NCBI GenBank assembly: GCA_013399855.1
Contig: VXAY01007011.1
Location: 1,840,716-1,904,715, forward strand
Direction: 5' to 3'
From: Oxyruncus cristatus
Lineage: Eukaryota > Chordata > Aves > Passeriformes > Cotingidae
DNA length: 64,000 nt
Every line of letters starts with the position of its first letter. Position 1 is the first letter of the stretch. Of the stretch, positions 51,108-64,000 are shown piece by piece. Made by a program: the position numbers and the translations under genes. The notes beneath the pieces were generated by a model. It ran no database searches. It had not been told where the DNA came from and was given only the letters and a program-made list of their open reading frames with translations.

Positions 51108-54100
51108 AACCACGCTCCCCTCCTGGCAAAGCATATTTCTCCTATCCTCTGTGGAAAATGCTTGGCTGTTGCTAGCACAACAATTACACTGCAGGAAAAT
51201 CTTGTTCCAAATAATTTAGTCTTTATTTACTCAGAAGAAAACATAAAAAAAGCTAAAAGGTGAAGACTAATGAGATATTGGCATGGGAATTATTTTACAG
51301 TAATAAAATACTTTCCATGCTTCTAAGGGCACAGCATTATACACAGTTCCACAGGTAATCTTCCAGAGCAGCATTTCCTGAGGACCTTGCACCTGTTCAC
51401 GTAACTTCATATTGGGAAAGATGCTGCTCCATCAGCCTGTCCCATCACACTAAGAAGGCAGGGTATAAGTTAATTGAAAAGACTAGGTACAGCATGGGCA
51501 GCAGGGGAAAGCAAGGAAGCAGAGAAAACAAGTGCCCTTCCTTTACACGTTAAGCGTATCTGCAAAATGGCTTTTGAAACTAAAGTTGAAACTACTCCAT
51601 ATTCCATCTCTATGGTCTCAATATTTATCTATATATCTAGTTCATATATATGCGTTTGGTTGTTTTTTTTATTAGTATCTTCTTATATAAATAAGCTAAA
51701 TTAGGCTGTGCCTTACAGTGTAACTGGAAAAACACAGTGGGGAATAAGAGTGTACCAGGAGAATGGATCAGGCTCCTGGTAATATGGAGGTTTTTGCTAT
51801 TCACTGTGGTAACACCTAGGAAAAGAATGATGCAATACAGAGCTCAAGGCTTCGTGTTTTGCCTCTGCCACAGACCCTCTTGGACAGGGTGAGAGCTACT
51901 AAGTGTCTTCATTTGCTCCTCTAAATTACAGCATGCTTAGTAATACATCAGCTCAGGGTTTTGAGGCTAAACTCTAGTAAACCAATTTTGATTCCTTCCA
52001 TCATGTCTCTCATTAAGTGTAAAGTGCCTCCAGGGAAAGGCAGCTGATTAAACAGATTCCTCAGTGACATAATGAGTTTACAAAAGCCCTCCAACGATAC
52101 TGGGGATGTTTGGGAAAAAATATCTTCAGACACCAAGGGCAAAGTCTACTGAGAGGGAGAATCACTTTATTTCCTCTGCCTCAAGGCCTGACAAACATTC
52201 CCCATCCATCCCGGAGGCTGAGAAGACATCCTTGTTGAGCCCTGGAAGGGAGAGGAGAAGGGGCAGGGACACAACTATCCATCCATCCCACCAGCACAGC
52301 AGCCCACCATCCCACACTGAGGGGCTTTCCTTGGCACTCATAGCCCACTCCAGCTCAGCTAATTTCCCCACAGCAAAGCTCTCCAAGGCAAGCTCTGCTC
52401 ATAGAGAGCTATTGTCTCTCGACACAGGAAAGAAGTATGAAGCTTTTTCCAGCATTCAGATCCTGTTTTAAATGTGACTCAGCTCTGCAGAGTCCATAAG
52501 GATGACACGGGTTGTGCTTTATTAGCAGTTAGGTTAATGTTTGAAAATAACAAGACTGGTGGTTTTATCTGTTTAATCATTTAGTGCTGCCAAAAGCGAC
52601 CATAAGCACAGCCCAATGGTGCATGAAGAGAGTACAGCCTGATATTAGTTTCCCACCACTAAAATCCAAACATTAGCATACAAGTTGTGTAGCAGGCTGG
52701 CAGGGGCAGACAGCCAGATCACTGCTATTGGAGTGACTCAATGATTTTAATTTTTCTTCATGGAGATTTTCAACCTCCCTGCAATGGAAGGAAATAGGGA
52801 TGGATGAGGTGGACTAATTTCAAAGTTAGGCTGTTCATTTGTGTTTGTCCAGCTTTCCTATCCCCTCAGCTGAACTAGGCTACAGAACTAAGGACTAAAA
52901 GACTCCTCTAGTTTTTCCCCAGTATTATTTCACTTGTGTATGGGTCCTCCCTCTTTTTTTTTTTTTTTAAATCTCCTCTTCTCAGGTACATTCCTTAGCA
53001 AACAGTAACTGCAATGCAGATCCACCACATGTAACCAGGCAATGCTACTGAACTGCCATATGCAGCCAGCAGCAGCTGTAGCAATTTATCACTAAAAAGC
53101 AATTGGATGGCTGGATCATGCAGTCAGCTGGCACACAGACAACACTGGATGTGGCAGATGCCATCAGTGCAAAGAACAGAATAAGAGCCAACAGGAGTCA
53201 ACAGATATAGGGAAGTTGTCTTAACAGACAATAGCTACCTCAGCTAGTGTTTATCACCATTTATCACTAAGTTAAAGCGCTGCTGTTAGACCCACTGATC
53301 CTTCAAAACTTACGTAGAGCGGAGTTTGGAGAATTTTGGCTGAGTTACTCAGAACACCTTTCCTTCTGTACACAAAGTCAAGGGGGAGAAAAGCCACTGG
53401 AACAAGCACAGTAGAGCTGCACTCCAAGCAAAGCTTCCTTGGGCATGCAAACACATGCCTTACCCGCTTCTGGGAAGGCATGTGGCTGTATCCATGATGG
53501 TTCCTCTGGCCCAACAATTCCAACGAGCAAGTGCTGCACTGCTGTGGGAGCACAGCAGAGCTTATAACCAGACACATAAAATGTGTTTTGTAAAAGCTTC
53601 TTAGCAGCCACACAGGTGGGCTGTCACATAGGGGACTGGCTAGGCACATCAAAAGAGACAGGGCTTCTGCAGGGCTGGCAGATCTCAAACAGAAGGACTT
53701 GAGACTCTCAAAGCTTCCACAATTGCCCTGTGTCTAACTTCTTTCTCCTATTTGTATTCTGTTGGTATCTACTCTTTTCCACTCAAAAGCTGCAGTACCA
53801 GCCCACGTTCTTGATCGCCTCGTAAGTCGGAAGATGCTGTCAGGAGCTGCCCATGGCTTTAGCATGTCAGATCAACACTTTAAATCCTTTTTTCTCTGCC
53901 AGAACTATGCTGTTTGCTAGCACAAAAATAAGCAGAGTGTGAGCTCTGCCTACTCTCAGTGCCTTTCCTCAAATACTTACAAGAAAAATAGCTGGAGCAC
54001 AACTCCCACACACTGCACAAGATCCAGACTCAAGCAATCCTAAAACAGGCTCTTTCCCATCCCAAGTCTATGCTAGAACTTGTCAAAATTTAACACTTGC

Positions 54101-54577
54101 AAGATCATAACATCTTTAGAGCAGAGGAGTTAGGGGTGGGAAATCCAAATAAACCTGAACACACTGAAAACATGCTGCCAGTTCCATAACTAACAGAATT
54201 CCACAACGCTAAGATAAACTAAAAATAGAATTAAAAAGTGTCTTACCACCTCTTTAACCCTAACCTCAAGGCCACCTCTATTCCACAACTACATAGTTTC
54301 CCTCCAGCTTCACATTTTCAGTCTTGCCGTCCTAATGAGAAGCTTTTGCCAGCTGGATCCAGCTCCCAAAGCAATATCTGTAATGAGGACAAGCACCTGG
54401 GGACCTACCTGTCTGTGTCAGGAGAATAATTTGGTTTGTCTTTTCAATCCCCCACACTGCAGAGTCCTTTGAGGCTGTGATAAGGGAATGCCAGACCACC
54501 TGGCAGCAAAAGCAGATGAAGAGGGAGGGGACTCATAACGAGTTGATATGTGGGTGGTAGCCAGGATGGAGGAAAGA
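51108..54577. other. Intergenic, no gene recognised
   Basis: Contains a T13 run near 52953 and a possible conserved block at 52480-52760. The - strand open frame at 53272-53688 (138 codons) has no family signature. Confidence 0.55.
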
Positions 54578-56790
54578 ATTAGAATTATAGAATTCTTTAT
54601 ATTAGAAAAGACCTCTGAGATCATCAAGTTAACACAGCACTGCCAAGTCCACCACTAAACCATGTTCCCAAGTGCCACATCTACAGGTCTTTTAAATAGC
54701 CCCAGGGATGGAGATTCAACCACTTCCCTGGGCAGCCTGTCCCAATGTTTGACAACCCTTTTAGTGAAGAACTTTTTCCTAATATCCAACCTAAACCTCT
54801 CCAGGTGCAACTTGAGGCTGTGTCCTTTTGTCTGTCCCTTGTTATCTGAAAGAAGAGAACAACCCTCAGCTTGCTACAGCTTCCTTTCAGGTAGTTGTAG
54901 AGAGTGATAAGGTCTCCCCTGAGCCTCCTTCTCTCCAGGCTAAACAACCCCAGCTCCTTCTGATGCTCCTCATAGCACTTTTGCTCCAGACTGTTCATTG
55001 CCCTTCTCTGGACACGCTCCAGCACCTCAATGTCTTTCTTGTAGTGAGGGGCCCCAAATCAAACACAGAATATTCAAGGTGCAGCCTCCCCAGTGTTGAG
55101 TACAGAGGGACAGTCACTTCCCTGATCCTGCTGGCCACACTATTGCTGATACAGGCCAGGATGCCACTGGCCTTATTGGCCACCTGGGCACACTGCTGGC
55201 TCATGTTCAGCTGCTGTCAACCAGCATCCCCCCATCCTTTTTTGCCAGGCAGCTTTCAAGCCCCTCTTCCCCCAGCCTGTAGCACTGCATGGGGTTGTTG
55301 TGAGCCAAGGGCAGGACCCAGCACCTGTTTTTGTTGAACCTCATACGATCGTCCTCAGCCCATGGACCCAGCCTGTCCAGATCACTTGGTAGAGCCTTCC
55401 TGCCCTTCAGCAGATCAATACTCCTGCCCAACTTGGTGTCTCAATCCCCTCATACAGATCATTGATTAAATTGGTGACAGCACTGATCTCTGGGGAACAC
55501 CACTCATGAACAGCTGCCAGCTGGATAACTCCATTCACCACCATGCTCTGGGCCCAGCCATCCAGACAGTTTTTTACCCAGTAAACAGGATACCCACCAT
55601 AAACAGACAGTAAACAGGGACCAAGCCATATCCAGCCAATTTCTCCTGGAGAATGCTGTAGGAAATTGTGTCAAAGGCTTTCCAAAGTCCAAGTTGACTA
55701 CATCCACACCTTTTCCCTCATCCACTGAGTAGGCCACTTTATCTTAGATGGAGATCAGGTTGGCCAAGCAGGACCTGCCTTTCATAAACCAGTCCTTGGC
55801 TCGGCCTGATTTCCCAGTTGTCCTGTATGTGCCATGTGATGGCACTCAAGATGATCTGCTCCGTAACCTTCTCTGGTACCAAGGTCAGGCTCACTGGCCT
55901 CTAGTTGGCCACATCCTGCTTTCTTCCCTTCTTATAGATGAGCATCACATTGGGTAACCTTCAGTTAACTGGGACCTCCCCAGTGAGCCAGGACTGCTTG
56001 TAAATGATGGGAGGGGCTTGATGGGCACTTTTACCAGCTCCCTCAGCACCCTTGGTGGATCCCATGCAGCCCCATAAACCTGTGTGTGTCTAAGTGGTGT
56101 TGCAGATCACTGACCACTTCCCCTTGGATTATGGGGTCTTAATTCTGCTCCCCATCCCTGTCTTCCAGCTCAGGGCACTGGGTATCTCAAGAACAACTGC
56201 TCTTACTGTTAAAGGCTGAGGCAAAAAAGGTATTAAGTACTTCAGTCCTTTCTTCATCCTTTGTCACTATGTTTCCCTCCACAACCAATAAAGAATGGAG
56301 ATTCTGCTTAGCCCTCCTGTTGTTGATGATGTATTTATAGAAACATCTTTTATTGTCTTTTATGGCAGTACCCAGAGTAAGTCCTATTTGGGCTTTCATC
56401 CTTCTAATTTTCTCCTTGAATAATCTCACAGCGTTCTTGTAATCCTCTGTCCCTTCTTCCAAAAGTCATAACTCTCTTTTTATCCCTGACTTCAAGCCAA
56501 AGCTCTCTGTTCAGAAAAGATGGTCTTCTTCCACCCCATTTCATCTTTCAGCACACTGGGACAGCCTACTCCTCTGCCTTTAGGATTTCCTTCTTGAAGA
56601 ATGTCCAGCTTTCATGGACTCCTTTGCCCTTCAGGACCAACTCCCAAGGGATTCTGTCAACCAGTCTCCTAGAAAGGACAAAGTCTGCCTTCCAAAAGTC
56701 AGTGCTTTGTTGGTCTTTCCCCTGATTTTTACCCACAAACATTCGATCTACTGTCACCATCATTAAGATTCAGACAATCAAAACACTCCC
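54578..56790 (-). mobile_element. CR1 LINE, longest copy in the window (about 2.2 kb), degraded
   Basis: In - strand order it holds the post-endonuclease linker (SRRLVDRIPWELVLKGKGVHE, WTFFKKEILKAEE), the pre-RT segment (KDNKRCFYKYIINNRRAKQN, LLVVEGNIVTKDEERTEVLN), the RT finger region (VVNLDFGK then the AFDTISYSILQEKL-type reading across a frame break), and the C-terminal part ([32 protein letters not shown]). The + strand start tagaattatagaattct is the decayed tail. Many frameshifts and internal losses show it is dead. The exact 5' edge is uncertain. Confidence 0.92.
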
Positions 56791-58623
56791 TAAGATATAC
56801 TGGTACCCAGCTGCCTCTCCTTCCTTGCCTATTTCTTCCGACCAGTGCCTTCAGACATCAGAACCCAGCTTTGATCCCAAGCCTGAGAAGAGGGCATAGG
56901 GTGCTTGCGCCCATTTGGCAAGACTGCCTTTTTGTTCTATAGTTTTCTTCTTTATTATACCTTTTCCCCCCCTTTTTTTTCCTCTCTTTTGCTTGTTGTA
57001 TTTCAGTCACAGATAGGAAGGGAATGTTTTGCTTTCTCGTGAAGTAACTGTTCAGTCAAAGCCCAGCTTTAAAAATACATTTTCTAAATATGCACTATTC
57101 AATGTTGTCCTCAGTAATTTGATTGGCAGAAGTAAGAACTGCAAAAGTGGATCTTGTCAGTCATTCTTAAGCCTTCCTTAACATGGAAACAATCATCTGC
57201 CATTTCAACCACTTTTTGCAAGGGACAGAGCGTGCTTAATAATATGCACACACCTTCAGTCTCAACCTCTATTGATTTTCTAGTAAAAAATTATTTGTGG
57301 GGATTGCATATGTGCACGGGAAAGATAAGAGATCCCTCCAAGTGGCACCTGAAAACCCGTCCTGGCCTATATTCTATCATTTTCTGTAAATGCACTGCAT
57401 ATATGTGCACTTTCCATCCTGCAGACACCTACTGGCACAGCTCTGAGCGTCTGCCTCATGAAAGCCAAAGGACAAGCGTGTGCTCATGTGCCAGGAAGGC
57501 ACCATGTCGTACAGCACCTTGCAACTGTGAGAACTTCCCAGTTCTCACACCCGTGGTTTTTCTGTAGCAGATCAGGCACCCGTGTTTGCTCTGTAGCAGA
57601 TCAGTTTGGCTCTATGGCACACGGTGGGCCTAAGATGGAGGAGATTATGCTATTTGCTATTTCCAGGCTCAGCTTTTCTTCTTTAGGAAACACAGCAGCA
57701 GGTTAGGGTTTATTCATACATGGTCAACCACTTGCATATTGGGACACAGACCCTATGTCATGCAGTGCCCACTCATTTCAGAAGCAGTGATTCCTGTGGC
57801 ATTGTCTGTACTGAGAGACACAGAGAAACTCAGCAACTTCAAAAGAAGTCCAAGGAGGCATGATATTGAGGTCCCAAACTGTGTTTAGAGAATGGTTCTA
57901 GAACAAGCAAAGTGTTTATTTTTCATTAAAAGACCTTCTAAGGAAGAATTAAACTGGAAGTGTTCTATGGTAAATTTAGCTACAGCGTTTCTGGGACAGG
58001 ATGTCCACAGAACAAGCATCCCTCATTTATCACCAGAACGTCTCAATTCTGACCTAAAACACAAATTTGGTGCCAGGTGTAGTACTGTGTTTGTGGTCTG
58101 TTGCAAAAACCGGTCCACAAGGGAATGTTCATTTAAGGCACACAAGTAAAAAGTCACAGAGCTAAGTTCAGCTGCATTTGCCTTTGCTGGGAAAGGAAAT
58201 AATTATTCTATTTGTTTTGCTTCCAAGATGGCAATAGCAAATGTATTTCTCACCTCACTGAGAGGAAAAAAATCACACCCAATATGGTCAAGGTGCACCC
58301 CCTTTTACTGAGCAATGTGACAACCTTGCAACTTGAACACAATTATTTTTTTCTTTTTTTCTTTTTTTTTTTAGCTGCTGCCTTCTGGTTTTTTTTTCTC
58401 TGTAATGTGGTTTATCCTTGAGAGATGCCCCATGCATGAACATCTTGGGTTGTTTCCTACAAAATAGTACAGCTCCTAAATAAAAGAAATGGGTAGAGCA
58501 GAAGTGAAGCTTGTTTCAAACATGCCTTTAGAGGATCTCATTTTACTGCAATCTGGAGGCAAGTATTTGTCCATGGAGGAAAAACATCTTAAAATGAGCC
58601 ATGCTCCAGAGTGGGCAAATTGG
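56791..58623. other. Intergenic, no gene recognised
   Basis: AT-rich with T-rich runs near 58346-58371. The open frame at 57154-57567 shows no recognised domain. Confidence 0.55.
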
Positions 58624-59455
58624 TCACAGAATATGCTGAGCTCAAAGGGACCCACAGGGATCATCGAGTCCAACTCCTGGCCCTGCACAGGACCATTCCC
58701 AACAGTCACACCAACAGTCATGCCCACCAGCGTTGTCCGAATGCTTCTTGAACTCCATCAGGCTTGGTGCTGTGACCACTTCCCTGGGGTGCCTCTTCCA
58801 GTGCCCAGTCACCCTCTGGGTGAAGAACCTTTTCCTAGCAACTAAACTAAACCTTCCCTAACACAGCTTCAGGCCATTCCCTTGGGTCTTGTCACTGGTC
58901 CCCACAGAGAAGAGATCAATGCCTGCCCTCTTCCCCTCACGAGGAAGTTGAAGACTGCAATGACCCCTCATTTTCCTCTTCTCCAGGCTGAACAAACAAA
59001 GTGACCTCAGTTGCTCCTCATATGGCTTCCCCTCAAGGCCCTTCACCATCTCTGTTGTCCTTCTTTGGATAATCTCTAACAGCTTAATATCTTTCTTAGA
59101 CTGGGGTGCCCAAAACTGCCACAATATTCAAGGTGAGGCCGTGCCATTGCAGCGCAGAGTGGGACAATCACCTCCCCCGACTGGCCTGATGCCCCCCAGG
59201 ACACAGTTGAGCCTCCCAGCTGCCAGGGCACTGCTGACTCAGATTCAACTTGCCGTCGACCAGGACCCCCAAGTCCCTTTTCCATGGCACTGCTTTCCAG
59301 AATCTCATTCCCCAGCCTGTACGTACATCTGGGGTTGCCCGATGCCAGGTGCAGAATCTGGCACTTTCCTTTCTTGAACTTCATATGGTTGGTGATTGCC
59401 CACTTCTCCAATCTGTCGAGGCCTCCCTGCCTTCAATTCCTGCCCAGGGCCCTGC
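58624..59455 (-). mobile_element. CR1 LINE fragment, old
   Basis: The + strand begins gtcacagaatatgctgagct and caaagggacccacagggatc, the reverse complement of a CR1 3' end. The - strand frame reads [20 protein letters not shown] and [14 protein letters not shown], then [19 protein letters not shown]. Frameshifts separate the segments. Confidence 0.9.
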
Positions 59456-62400
59456 AGTAATTCTTTTCTTGGAGGATCTGAACTGTGATTCTGCTGAGGC
59501 TGTTGCTTCTGTTTGTTTGCTTTTACAGCCAACATGCTGCAGCTGAGATCACCTTTTCCAAAGCTCAGATGCACCTTCTGAAAAGTCAGGGACCAGATGA
59601 GCTTTTTGATATTTGTGTCTTGTGACCAAGGGCAGGGCTTTGGAAGAAAAACAGGAGCACAGCAGATGTTTGGACCAGGAAGCCACCCAGCACTGCTGCT
59701 TTTTGACCCCACTGCGTTACCCTTTTGGGGACCCTCCTTCATTTTTCAGCCACTGGATGCTATGATACAAAGTTCTGGATGTGCAGTGTGGCTTCCCCTG
59801 ACCAAAAACCCTTTGACACAACTTCTGCACAAGTTCTCCCCACTCCCCCTCAGCTATGTCCCCACACTACTTCTTGGCCTCAGTTCCCTTGCAGTAAGGT
59901 GATCCACAGAGTGAACATTAGAAGGTGTTTTCTGGGCCAAGGATTCTGCTTCTCTTCAGGCTGGCGTTGCCTTCACTCAGCCTCCACAGCTGAGCGCAGT
60001 TTTCGCTCTGATCACAGTGATGTTGGTGACGGGGAAAAAAACTGTCTCTCTAAGTAGAGATGCACTAAAAAAAAGCTATATTGCACCTAAGTTCTAAACC
60101 TTGTCTGACTGGATGAGGGCTCCAAGGCACAAGGATGAGTTGTTGCTCCCTGGGAGTGGTGGGACTGCAGCTGAGGTGCAGGGAGGGGAGTGTGGCTCAG
60201 CTGGAGACAGCGGGGGCCAACATACTACCCAAGCAGCCATACCGGGCACGCGGTGGGTGAGTTAAGGACATACTTTAAGCCTTAATTCTGAGTTTCCTAG
60301 GTTTTGTCAGTTTCAGCCAGATTCCTAATGTTATTTTAATGCAGTTGTTTTGTGTGTGAATAATATGCTTTCTATGCCAAACCACAAGCCCTGGAACTAA
60401 TATCTCATAAAAATGCCTAGAGTCCAAAGCTAATAGCTGTAATTCAGCTGATCGAGTGATGCCTAAAAAGTTACAGATTAACACTATTCCCCATGGGGAA
60501 GTAAAATTTAACTCGACTTCCTATGGGGCTGGGTGCTATTTTGCGCAGTGCCTGAGTCCAGGCTGAGGGATGCAACTTGCTGCATATCCTGGGCACTCCA
60601 TGGCAGGGCTAGGTGCCCTGTGGGCAGAGGTTGGGGTGTGTGTGTGTGAGGGATGTTCATAAATTTTCCCTTAAAAAAGCCCCCACCCATCCAGCAACAC
60701 CCCACCCAGTGATGGGTCACTACAGCTCATCTTCACGCAGCCCTGATGCTGTGGGCAGTGATTCAGAAGATGCCAAAAAGGGCGGAGGCACGGTCACTCA
60801 CTCCCCAGTCCGGTGGTGTCTGCACAAGTGGCGGCTGCAGTGACATCAGGTCCTTGTGTCTGCCAGCCTGGCACAGCGGGCAGGAGACAGTGCTGGATCC
60901 AGCAATGGGGCAGGTGCCCCTTCGCCTCCCAGAGGGTTTAGATGAGGCATGAGTGATCCGCAGGGAGCAGAGAGGGGACATGGAGGAGACTGGCAACAGG
61001 GGCAAAGCTGTCCCTTCATGCTCTTTTCAGGCAGGGAAGTCATGCCACAGGATGTCAGTGCAGCCTGTGAGAACGCCAAGCCTGCTGAAAGAGATGACTG
61101 TCTCCTCTTAAGAGCACACAGGAAGACCTCTTTCCCAGAGCATCTTATTTAGGAAACTTGCATCACAGCAGCAAAGCAGGATGCTTATTTGGTTATAAGA
61201 AAATTAGATATGGGCCCAAGTCAGTGTCTGCCTGGAGGCACCGTGGAAGAAAGCTGGAGGATACACCAGAGGCAGCTGCTGGCTCACAGTAACAAACACA
61301 GAGCTGGATGGGCTGCAGGCCCAGACAGCTGGTGTTTGCTGCCTGTGTCCTCCAATACTTGCTGTGGAGTTGTAAGGTATCAGTTATTTTCCTGTTACAA
61401 CACAAAGGGATTAGTTAGATTAGTTTCTGCAGAGGTGAGAAAGGAATGTGTCATGTACGCTATTTATTTTGTTCTAATTGGATTCACACCCTCTTCTGAA
61501 TAAATCCCATTTTACTCCAGCTCTTGTGGTTTCTTATGGCTGTGAATGCTGAGGAGCTCTTCCAGGGATGGGCAAGTGACTCTTGGCTTCAGTAGGGAAA
61601 GCAGAGAGATCATGCTGTGGTCACTAGAGGCAGGCAGCCTACAAACAGCATGGCTGAGGAAGCTCTCGTGGTCACACCCCAGATCATGCATCATGATCAT
61701 GGACACCTTCTGGTAGCACAAGGTAAAAGCTGCTCTTTGACCAGGGAAATCTAAACTTTTCAGTTTTCCAGACACCGCATCCACACCTGCTCTGGGTAAG
61801 CTGCAGCATGCACAACATTGTGACCTGGGGGCATGGCAATACTGCCTCTAAGAAAGCAGCATATGCTGGCCCCCCTTCAGCAGGGTGAGCTGCTCTGTCA
61901 GCAAATCTTCTCCTGCAGTTCATCATCCTTCTCTACTTGGTGCAGAACACTGCAGGAAAATTATCTTTGCTGTTTTTCTTGGCCTGCTCACTCAGAAACA
62001 CGGAAAGTACCTGCAGCAGGGGTGGCTTCTCAAGTTCATCCTTTAAATCTCTGGAAACAAAATGAGCTCAGATGGAAAAGAAAGAGTATAATTTAAGAAT
62101 CCTAGGTCTGGTTGGCTGCAAACTGCTGATTGACCTCTCTGTGTTAATTCCTCCAAACCAGTAAATGCTTTTCACTTCTGTGTCCTTCGCACCGTGGAAA
62201 CTTTTGACGTCTCTGTACTGGCCACTGTGGTTTGAATCCCTGCCTCTGAGTCACATGGATATCAAAACCTCAGACCAGCTGGACTAAGCAATGCTCTCTT
62301 AATGAGCACAGCAGAAACCAGACATAAAATAAATCATTAAGCCAATGACATTTTGGGAGGATCTAAACTATGCCTGCATACACATTACAGGGTCAAGGCT

Positions 62401-64000
62401 TGATTTTGAAATTCTTCTACTTATTTGTTGTTCCTACAGAGTATAAACAAATGCTACATCAGGAAGACACATTTCTCCGGAGAGCACCTGCTCCTGCAGT
62501 TTCCAAAGATGTCCTGTATTTGCAGATGCCTCTTCATGTAGACCAACCTGTGACTTGTCTGAGAGAGTGTTGTTGGTCTTACTGGAATTTGACATAAAAT
62601 TTCTCTTCTATTGCTCTTTTGGTCATGTTTCTCCCCATGAAAGATTGTTATGTTTTCTGTTGGCTTTGATACTGTATAACTGGACACTGAAGGATCAAAT
62701 AAATCCATATGCTGGGTACATTTTCTGTTTGAGGTGGGTATTGGAGTGCTTTGATATACAGATTGCCATAGTTTTCAATGGTACTTTTTGCCTTGATCAC
62801 AAAGGTAACCAGAGCAGCCACTTCTGCAGAACAACCTGCAGACTTCCCCTTTTTCTCTTCCTATGCTATCCTCCCTCATCTACAGCACATTAGATCAGGC
62901 TTTTACATCCTCCCTCTCTGAACTGTTCCCTAGAGCAGTATCCACCCTAACCAAAAAAAAAAAAAAAGGCCCAAAATAAAAACTACGTGATAAATTTATT
63001 TAAAGGAACTTTTTTAATATGGACAATACAATCTGTTTTTCCTTATCTTCACTTTTGGAGTGCCTGAACCACGTTAGAAAATTTAGCCTGAATCAGACAT
63101 GTAGAATTTTCCTAGCAGAGGATATTCCAATTTACAAAATGAAAATTAGGTAAAAGGAAAATAATCAAAAATATGATACCACCTGGACAATGGGAAACAC
63201 TGTAACATATGAATCTACTGAAGTTTGCCAGTGCTTTGGTTACACAAAGCAGTGCTATACAGACTTTTAGAGAAGGAAGCAAAACAGAATATTATTCTAT
63301 GGGAAATCAGTGATGCAATTAGGAGAGCTGGCAGTAAAGGTATACCTTTTCCATCACAGTACCTGCACAGCACAGTGGGAATGGCTCAGTAGTACAAGCA
63401 AGGAAAGGATGGGCTTTCAGGGTCACCCAGCGAGGAAGTTGGTCCAGGGAACCAAGAGGCTTCCAGTCCCTCTCCTGCTGTCCTGCCAGGGGGAAGTGTA
63501 AATCAGAACAGACTACTCTGCAGATTAAAAGGAAAGATTTATGAATTACTCAATCCAGAACTTTATAAACACGATGACTTTTGGAAATGAAGAAAGACCC
63601 GCCTGCTGCGTTCTCAGCAAGTTGAAAATAGAAGGACACTGTATAAGCTGAGGGAAAACCCCAACAGTCTTCAGCACAAAATTCAGTTAAATCTCTGCCT
63701 TCAGCAGCTTCCAAATCACAGAAACCTTAGGAATACTGGAGGGCTGGGGCACATGGTCTTAAAAGGCCAGGGTAGAAAACAATATTGTCTCCTTTCAGGA
63801 GAAACTATAAATAGTATTTAGCATCTTCAAGCAGGCAAGTTCATAAGTGAGGCTGCTTGATTGTTGCTTCTTTGACAATTTAGTATTCAGGAGAGGGAAG
63901 AATTGCCATAGCAACATTCCCATCTTCTGACATGTATCATGCAGATGATGTAGTCAAGGCAGCGCAGCACCCTCTCACACATGTGCTCTGTGAACTTTTG
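59456..64000. other. Intergenic, no gene recognised
   Basis: No repeat family or exon identified. An A14 run at about 62954 is not preceded by any recognisable retrocopy. AIG1, the next gene by human order, was looked for by its C-terminal protein sequence on the - strand and not found. Confidence 0.5.

Noticed and set aside
53272..53688. 138-codon - strand open frame
   Set aside because: No signal peptide, domain or homology that I recognise; within chance expectation.
62953..62967. A14 run as a possible retrocopy tail
   Set aside because: The sequence before it shows no gene-like reading or AATAAA in the right place, and no flanking duplication is evident.
59456..64000. AIG1 terminal exon, expected next by human gene order
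   Set aside because: The conserved C-terminal stretches were not found on the - strand; the gene probably lies beyond the window.

Overview
This is a window of nuclear DNA from a bird. Three intron-rich vertebrate genes form a conserved block: FUCA2 on the + strand (3' part only), PEX3 on the - strand and ADAT2 on the + strand. Human 6q24 carries the same neighbours. The interspersed repeats are almost all CR1 LINEs, several ending in the (ATTCTATG)n tail, plus one avian endogenous-retrovirus solo LTR. The repeats and the single-copy genes exclude a microbe or a mammal. I cannot name the species; the LTR type suggests Neoaves, possibly a passerine or relative.

Layout. 1-7163: the last five coding exons of FUCA2, with upstream exons outside the window. 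7164-8143: a short tail-to-tail spacer. 8144-28410: all 12 coding exons of PEX3, which add up to 369 codons in a continuous frame. Its large first intron holds an ERV LTR, a CR1 fragment and an unidentified degraded protein-like stretch. 28411-28529: a 119-bp CpG-rich, TATA-less divergent promoter shared by PEX3 and ADAT2. 28530-38641: ADAT2, six coding exons and 183 codons, with alternative 3' ends. 38642-64000: intergenic DNA with four sizeable CR1 copies (44505-45444 +, 50190-51107 +, 54578-56790 -, 58624-59455 -). I recognise no gene there. AIG1 would be the next gene by human order, but I found none of its exons.

The genes do unrelated housekeeping work: FUCA2 is a secreted/lysosomal alpha-L-fucosidase, PEX3 is the peroxisomal membrane docking factor for PEX19, and ADAT2 is the catalytic subunit of the tRNA A34-to-I deaminase. 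They share only position and, for PEX3 and ADAT2, a promoter.

The most notable observation is ADAT2 intron 3. It has a perfect minor-spliceosome (U12) donor and a good U12 branch site at the right distance, but the reading frame and protein conservation place the 3' splice site after AT, not AG or AC. Other points are a 59-bp near-perfect tandem duplication in ADAT2 intron 2, microsatellites that form the 3' splice-site context of two constitutive exons, a long perfect hairpin in FUCA2, a CR1 copy with an open reverse-transcriptase frame, a G/T-only strand block, and AT-rich candidate conserved non-coding elements downstream of ADAT2. I saw no CRISPR array, tRNA, rRNA or prokaryotic feature, and nothing that qualifies as a new biological system.
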